Origin: Campylobacterales bacterium
GTDB taxonomy: Bacteria; Campylobacterota; Campylobacteria; Campylobacterales; Hydrogenimonadaceae
Length of the DNA: 11,576 nt
Assembly: GCA_027067015.1 (NCBI GenBank)
Contig: JAMOMS010000149.1
Location: 1 to 11,576, forward strand
Direction: 5' to 3'
The notes beneath the pieces were generated by a model. It was not told the origin of the DNA and searched no databases. It saw only the letters and a program-made list of their open reading frames with translations. This document shows positions 7,382-11,576 of the stretch, one piece after another. The position numbers and the translations under genes were made by a program. Every line of letters begins with the position of its first letter. The first letter of the stretch is position 1.

Positions 7382-7400
7382 CTTTTAAATGCGCTACGAT
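7372..7400 (+). promoter_or_regulatory. Consensus-like sigma-70 promoter for the merR-aas operon
   Basis: A perfect -35 box TTGACA (7372-7377), a 17-base spacer and TACGAT (7395-7400) as -10 with four of six matches. Transcription would begin near 7407, giving a leader of about 21 bases before the GTG start, with AAAGGAG inside it. This promoter excludes the upstream ATG at 7389 as start for its transcript. The spacer is normal in length, unlike the 19-20 bases of classical MerR-activated promoters. Confidence 0.5.
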
Positions 7401-7427
7401 AACCGAAAATACCCGAAAGGAGTTACC

Positions 7428-8084
7428 GTGTCCCTGAAGATGAGCGAACTGGTCCGACTGAGCGAAACCCCCAAATCAACCATCCTCTACTATATAAAAG
7501 AGGGGTTGCTACCCGAACCGATCAAACTCAAACCCAACGTCCACCGCTATCCGGAGGATTTTGTGGAGCGCATCCGGCTCATTCGCTACCTTCAGCACCA
7601 TTTTCACGCCTCCATCGAGCAGATCCGCGCCCTGATGCGACGGGAGGATTTTGACGCGTCGCGGGGCTTTGAGGCGGCTTTGGAGCAGATCGGGGATCTG
7701 ATGGCCCCGTCCGATCCCGTGCGCTACGACAAAGCCGCCCTGTGCGAAAAGGCGGGGATCTCCTGCGAAACACTGCACCGCTGGATCGAGCGGGGGGTGA
7801 TCTTCCTGCGGGAGGGGGGATTCGGCGCCAGGGAGTTGGAGACGGCCCGCATCCTCGCCGAGCTGGAGCGCATGGGGATCGCCGACGCCGTTTTGGACCT
7901 TTACCTTCCGCTGGCCAAAGAGACCGCCCGCAAAGAGGCAAACCTGGCCCGCGCCGCCCTTGCAAAAGCCGACGATCGCGACACGGCGGCCAAAACCCTT
8001 TTTGACACGGCGCTCATACTCAAACCCTACCTGATGAATATGCACCTGGCCAAAGCGATGCAAGATACAAAGGGTTCATCATGA
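7428..8084 (+). CDS. MerR-family transcriptional regulator with two HTH-like modules
   Basis: A 218-residue DNA-binding protein. Residues 5-58 form a MerR-type winged helix-turn-helix: SELVRLSETPKSTILYYIKEGLL, then a wing with HRYPEDFVERI. Residues 100-150 look like a second, degenerate copy (YDKAALCEKAGISCETLHRWIERG, then ELETARILAEL). The C-terminal part (155-210) is helical and alanine-rich, and could be a dimer or effector region. No metal-binding cysteine cluster is present (only C106 and C113), so a classical metal sensor is unlikely. The GTG start is chosen because AAAGGAG lies 5 bases upstream and the best promoter begins transcription after the ATG at 7389, which has no ribosome site; a third option is ATG at 7440. 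The stop overlaps the next start by four bases (ATGA), so it probably regulates its own operon. The effector is unknown; an acyl or lipid signal is a guess from the neighbour. Confidence 0.85.
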   Translation: MSLKMSELVRLSETPKSTILYYIKEGLLPEPIKLKPNVHRYPEDFVERIRLIRYLQHHFHASIEQIRALMRREDFDASRGFEAALEQIGDLMAPSDPVRYDKAALCEKAGISCETLHRWIERGVIFLREGGFGARELETARILAELERMGIADAVLDLYLPLAKETARKEANLARAALAKADDRDTAAKTLFDTALILKPYLMNMHLAKAMQDTKGSS

Positions 8085-11000
8085 AGCGGCGATTTCCCCG
8101 CGGATTTTCAGCTTACCTCAGCGTGCTGGTCCTCAACGCCGTCGTCGATATCGCCCACAAAATCACGATCCAGAACCTCCTGATCAAGGGTTTTGAAGGC
8201 GAAACACTGCTCTATCTCAGCGCCCTTGTCAACGCCCTGATTCTGCTCCCTTTCGTCCTGCTCTTTTCACCGTCTGGGTTCGTGGGCGACCGCTGGCCCA
8301 AAAGCCTCACCATGCGCCGCGTAGCGGATGCGGGCGTACTGTTGGCCCTGGGCGCGACACTCTGCTACCACGCCGGATGGTTCTGGGCCGCTTTTGCCAT
8401 GACGCTACTGCTGGCTGTCCAAAGCGCGCTCTACTCCCCCGCCAAATACGGCTACCTAAAAGAGTTTGTCGGCACGGAACGCCTCGCCCAAGCCAACGGC
8501 ATCGTCCAGGCGGCGACGGTGGCGGCGATGCTGGGCAGTGCCCTGCTCTTTTCCTGGCTCTTCGAGCAGTTGTACAACGGCGCGAAAACGCCCGCCGCCA
8601 TCCTCCAGAGTGTCGCCCCCCTGGGGTGGGTGATGCTCCTTTTGGCGCTGGCGGAGGCGCTCGTCGCCCGCCGCATTCCCGACACCGGCATCCATGACGC
8701 CGCGCGTACTTTCAAACCCGCGTCGTGGCTGAGACTGCGCTACCTGCGTACCAACCTCGCCCATTTGCGCGCCGACCGGGCTATCTGGCTCAGTGTCGTG
8801 GGCCTGGCGCTCTTTTGGGGCGTCTCCCAACTGATCGTCGCCCTCTTTCCCGCCTACTACAAAGATGTCACCGGCGACGACAACACCGTTATCATCCAGA
8901 CAATACCGGCACTGAGCGCCGTGGGCCTCATGATCGGTTCCTGGCTCGCCGGACGCCTTTCGGATCGCCATATTGAACTGGGCAGTGTCGTACCGGGGGC
9001 GTTGGGGATCTTTTTCGCCCTCACAACCCTGGCCGGCACCGCCGATGTGCATCTAATGGAAACAGCCGGTTTCGCGTTCGGGTTTGCCGGGGCGTTTGTT
9101 ATCGTGCCACTTAACGCCATGATCCAGTACCTGGCCCCGACACGCTTGAGCGGAACGATCCTGGCGGGAAGCAACTTCGTCCAGAACCTCGTGATGATCG
9201 TCGCGCTCCTGCTGGCGGCGGGTGCCGGCGCTTTGGGTTTTCATGCGGCGTCACTGCTACACGGGGCCGCCTGGGTCGCGCTGGCGGGCACTCTCTATGC
9301 CCTTTCGCAACTGCCCCAGCTTACGGTTCGGCTGGTGTTACTGCCGTTACTGCGACTGCGCTACCGGCTCTTTGTCAAGGGGCTTGAACACCTCCCTCCC
9401 AACGGCGGCGTTTTATTGCTTGGCAATCACATCAGCTGGATCGATTGGCTTGTTTTGCAGATCGCCTCGCCGCGCAGTATCAAGTTTGTCATGGAGCGAA
9501 GCATCTACGAACAGTGGTACCTACGCTGGTTTCTGAAGTGGTTTGACGTCATTCCCATCTCCGGCATGGGGAGCAAGGGGGCGGTGCAAAAGGTACGCGA
9601 GCGTCTCGCTAATGGAGAGGTGGTGGCCCTCTTTCCCGAAGGGCATATCAGCTACAACGGCCAGTTGGGTGAATTCAAAAGGGGATTTGAACTCATCATG
9701 AAAGACGCCGACGCGCCCATTGTGCCTTTCTACCTCCACGGATTGTGGGAGTCGACCTTCTCCCGGGCCAAGAGCTGTTACAAGCTTTTAAACCGTACCG
9801 GCGGCCGACGGGACGTGGGGGTACTCTTCGGGGCGCCGCTCCCCCCCGAAACGACGGCGGCCGAACTCAAGCAACAGGTGCGCCGCCTCTCCCAAGAGGC
9901 CTGGCAGTACACCCTCTCCCGCTCCGCCCCGCCGCCCGTGCAGTGGCTCTACCGATGCAAGGAGGCCCCCTTCGCCCGTGCCGTCGTCGACGCCGGCGGC
10001 ACCGATCTCAATCGCCTGCAGATGCTCAGCGCCGTGTTGCTCTTCATCGACGCGCTCACCCCCCGCCTAAAAAACCAAAAATATGTGGGTGTACTGCTCC
10101 CTGCCTCCGCCGCCGGCGCCATCGTCAACATGGCGCTGATGGCCATGGGCCGCCGCCCCGTCAATCTCAACTACACCCTCTCCCCCGAAGCGATGGAGGC
10201 CGCCGTCCAAAAGGCCGGCTTGCAAAGCGTCGTCAGCTCCGAAACGTTTCTCAAAAAGCTCAAGAGCCGAGGCTTCGATCCCACAGCGCTACTGGAGGAG
10301 CGGCTGATAACGGCCGAAGAGATCACTGCCGGATTCTCAAAAACCAAACGCATAGCGACACTCCTGTCGGCACTCCTGCTACCGGCACGCCTCATCGAAA
10401 AGTTCCGCTTCGCCCCCCTCTCTTTGGAGGAGACGGCGACGGTGCTTTTTAGTAGCGGTAGCGAAGGGAGCCCCAAGGGGATCGAACTGACCCACAAAAA
10501 CCTGCTGGCCAACATCAAACAGGTCGGCGCCATGCTCAACTTCACCGACGAGGATGTGATTTTGGGCTCTTTGCCCATCTTTCACTCCTTCGGCCTGACG
10601 GTAACGACACTACTGCCCCTGTGCGAAGGGATCCCGCTGGCCTGCGTACCCGATCCCACCGACGCCCATGCCGTCGGCAAGATGACAGCCCGCTACCGCG
10701 CCACCATACTTTTCGGTACCGCCACCTTTTTTAGGCTCTATGCCAAAAACCGCAAGCTCCACCCCCTGATGTTTGAGAGCCTGCGGATGGCGGTGGCGGG
10801 CGCCGAAAAGCTCAAAGCCGACGTCAAAGAGGCTTTCAGGCTCAAATTCGGCGTCGACCTGTATGAGGGGTACGGCACCACCGAGACCGCCCCCGTCGTC
10901 GCCGTCAATATGCCCGACGCCCTGGATCCGGATACCCTGCAAGTCATCGTCGGCCACAAACCGGGTAGCGTGGGCCAACCCCTGCCGGGTACCGTCGTGC

Positions 11001-11527
11001 GCATCGTCGATCCCCAGACCCTCGAAACGCTCCCCGCCCGTGCGGAGGGGCTCGTACTGGTCGGCGGCCCGCAGGTGATGAGAGGCTACCTGGACGACCC
11101 CGCCAAAACCGCCGAAGCCCTGGTGGAACTTGAAGGGATCCGATTCTACAAAACCGGCGACAAGGGGTACCTGGACGAAGAGGGGTTTTTGACAATCGTC
11201 GACCGCTACGCGCGGTTTGCCAAAATCGGCGGCGAGATGGTGAGCCTGGGTGCCGTGGAAGAGAGTGCGGAGAGCATCCTGGGCGAGGAGGTGACGGCCG
11301 TTAACTTGCCTGATGAGAAAAAAGGAGAGAAAATCGTCCTGCTCTATACCGGCGACATAGAACCCGACGCCGTCATCGCACGCCTGAAAGCGGGAGGCAT
11401 GGCGCCTTTGATGGTACCCGCCCATGTCCGAAAAGTCGCCTCACTGCCCAAGCTGGCCAGCGGCAAAACGGACTTTTTCGGCGCCAAAAAACTGGCGGCC
11501 TCTTTGAATTCGGATCACAAAATATAG
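8081..11527 (+). CDS. aas: Lysophospholipid transporter (LplT) / acyltransferase / acyl-ACP synthetase fusion
   Basis: A 1148-residue inner-membrane protein joining three modules. Residues about 8-415 are a major-facilitator transporter like LplT, with around twelve hydrophobic segments. Residues about 425-615 are a PlsC-type acyltransferase with the catalytic HX4D motif (H450, D455) and FPEGH (518-522). Residues about 625-1145 are an AMP-forming acyl-ACP/CoA synthetase: SSGSEGSPKG (791-800), YEGYGTTETAP (928-938), TGD (1025-1027), DRYARFAKIGGE (1041-1052) and the C-terminal catalytic lysine in LASGKTDF (K1129). By analogy with E. coli LplT and Aas, it would flip lysophospholipid inwards, activate a fatty acid with ATP on ACP, and re-acylate the sn-1 position. 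LplT fused to Aas is known from other bacteria. The key residues of all three modules are intact. AAGGG lies 7 bases before the ATG, which overlaps the regulator stop. The gene symbol is by homology with the Aas part. Confidence 0.93.
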   Translation: MKRRFPRGFSAYLSVLVLNAVVDIAHKITIQNLLIKGFEGETLLYLSALVNALILLPFVLLFSPSGFVGDRWPKSLTMRRVADAGVLLALGATLCYHAGWFWAAFAMTLLLAVQSALYSPAKYGYLKEFVGTERLAQANGIVQAATVAAMLGSALLFSWLFEQLYNGAKTPAAILQSVAPLGWVMLLLALAEALVARRIPDTGIHDAARTFKPASWLRLRYLRTNLAHLRADRAIWLSVVGLALFWGVSQLIVALFPAYYKDVTGDDNTVIIQTIPALSAVGLMIGSWLAGRLSDRHIELGSVVPGALGIFFALTTLAGTADVHLMETAGFAFGFAGAFVIVPLNAMIQYLAPTRLSGTILAGSNFVQNLVMIVALLLAAGAGALGFHAASLLHGAAWVALAGTLYALSQLPQLTVRLVLLPLLRLRYRLFVKGLEHLPPNGGVLLLGNHISWIDWLVLQIASPRSIKFVMERSIYEQWYLRWFLKWFDVIPISGMGSKGAVQKVRERLANGEVVALFPEGHISYNGQLGEFKRGFELIMKDADAPIVPFYLHGLWESTFSRAKSCYKLLNRTGGRRDVGVLFGAPLPPETTAAELKQQVRRLSQEAWQYTLSRSAPPPVQWLYRCKEAPFARAVVDAGGTDLNRLQMLSAVLLFIDALTPRLKNQKYVGVLLPASAAGAIVNMALMAMGRRPVNLNYTLSPEAMEAAVQKAGLQSVVSSETFLKKLKSRGFDPTALLEERLITAEEITAGFSKTKRIATLLSALLLPARLIEKFRFAPLSLEETATVLFSSGSEGSPKGIELTHKNLLANIKQVGAMLNFTDEDVILGSLPIFHSFGLTVTTLLPLCEGIPLACVPDPTDAHAVGKMTARYRATILFGTATFFRLYAKNRKLHPLMFESLRMAVAGAEKLKADVKEAFRLKFGVDLYEGYGTTETAPVVAVNMPDALDPDTLQVIVGHKPGSVGQPLPGTVVRIVDPQTLETLPARAEGLVLVGGPQVMRGYLDDPAKTAEALVELEGIRFYKTGDKGYLDEEGFLTIVDRYARFAKIGGEMVSLGAVEESAESILGEEVTAVNLPDEKKGEKIVLLYTGDIEPDAVIARLKAGGMAPLMVPAHVRKVASLPKLASGKTDFFGAKKLAASLNSDHKI

Positions 11528-11533
11528 TAAAAT
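11523..11533 (+). promoter_or_regulatory. Promoter-like AT motif at the end of aas
   Basis: TATAGT (11523-11528) and TAAAAT (11528-11533) overlap the aas stop codon. Either could be a sigma-70 -10 box for a following gene; no convincing -35 is visible. No terminator hairpin is seen between aas and the window end, so read-through is equally possible. Confidence 0.25.
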
Positions 11534-11538
11534 GCGAC

Positions 11539-11576
11539 ATGCAAACATACGGGAAGATTTTTGGATTCGTCTTTCT
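11539..11576 (+). CDS. Possible start of a further gene (partial, unidentified)
   Basis: An ATG at 11539 opens a frame to the window edge reading MQTYGKIFGFVF, a polar start followed by a hydrophobic stretch that would suit a signal peptide or membrane segment. There is no clear ribosome site. Another ATG at 11532 in a different frame (MRHANIRED) is also open. Twelve codons are too few to identify anything. Confidence 0.2.
   Translation, partial: MQTYGKIFGFVF

Noticed and set aside
7389..7427. ATG at 7389 as start of the MerR-type gene
   Set aside because: No ribosome site precedes it and it lies before the expected start of the TTGACA/TACGAT transcript; the GTG at 7428 has AAAGGAG at good spacing.
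9745..11425. Frames at 9745-10452 (plus) and 10610-11425 (minus)
   Set aside because: Both lie inside the synthetase part of the fusion gene, whose frame holds the conserved motifs throughout; compositions are arginine/proline-rich or otherwise shadow-like.

Overview
The window looks like chromosomal DNA from a GC-rich member of the Campylobacterota (formerly Epsilonproteobacteria), possibly a chemolithotroph related to Nitratifractor, Sulfurovum or Hydrogenimonas. The evidence is the complex I operon. Its order is nuoA-B-C-D, then a small cysteine-free protein in the nuoE position, a non-classical oxidoreductase in the nuoF position, and nuoG. Replacement of nuoE and nuoF is a known trait of this phylum. 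The genus is a guess.

Layout. Bases 1-7180 are a single minus-strand operon, read from 7180 leftwards: nuoA, nuoB, nuoC, nuoD, a 76-residue NuoE-position protein, a 680-residue FAD/NAD(P)/Fe-S protein, and the first 651 codons of nuoG, which runs off the left edge. Genes overlap by 1-19 bases or are 10-11 bases apart, so they are almost certainly co-transcribed and translationally coupled. Bases 7181-7427 are a divergent intergenic region holding a leader hairpin in front of nuoA, candidate promoters for both sides and a dyad over a consensus -35 box. Bases 7428-11527 are a two-gene plus-strand operon: a MerR-type regulator with two helix-turn-helix-like modules, overlapping by four bases a very large LplT-acyltransferase-acyl-ACP synthetase fusion (1148 residues). 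The last 49 bases carry a promoter-like motif and perhaps the start of another gene.

How the genes work together. NuoA is a membrane subunit. NuoB, NuoC and NuoD form the quinone-reducing arm, and NuoG carries the Fe-S wire of the peripheral arm. The classical FMN/NADH-binding part of NuoF is absent. In its place a protein fuses the C-terminal N3-cluster domain of NuoF (with one cysteine ligand replaced by glycine) to a GltD-like ferredoxin/FAD/NAD(P) module. This suggests a complex I with a transplanted dinucleotide-oxidoreductase head, which could run forwards or as reverse electron transport. The plus-strand operon is unrelated in function: it predicts uptake of lysophospholipid by flipping across the inner membrane and re-acylation with ATP-activated fatty acid, with its own regulator encoded just upstream.

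No tRNA, rRNA, CRISPR array, insertion sequence or other mobile element was seen.
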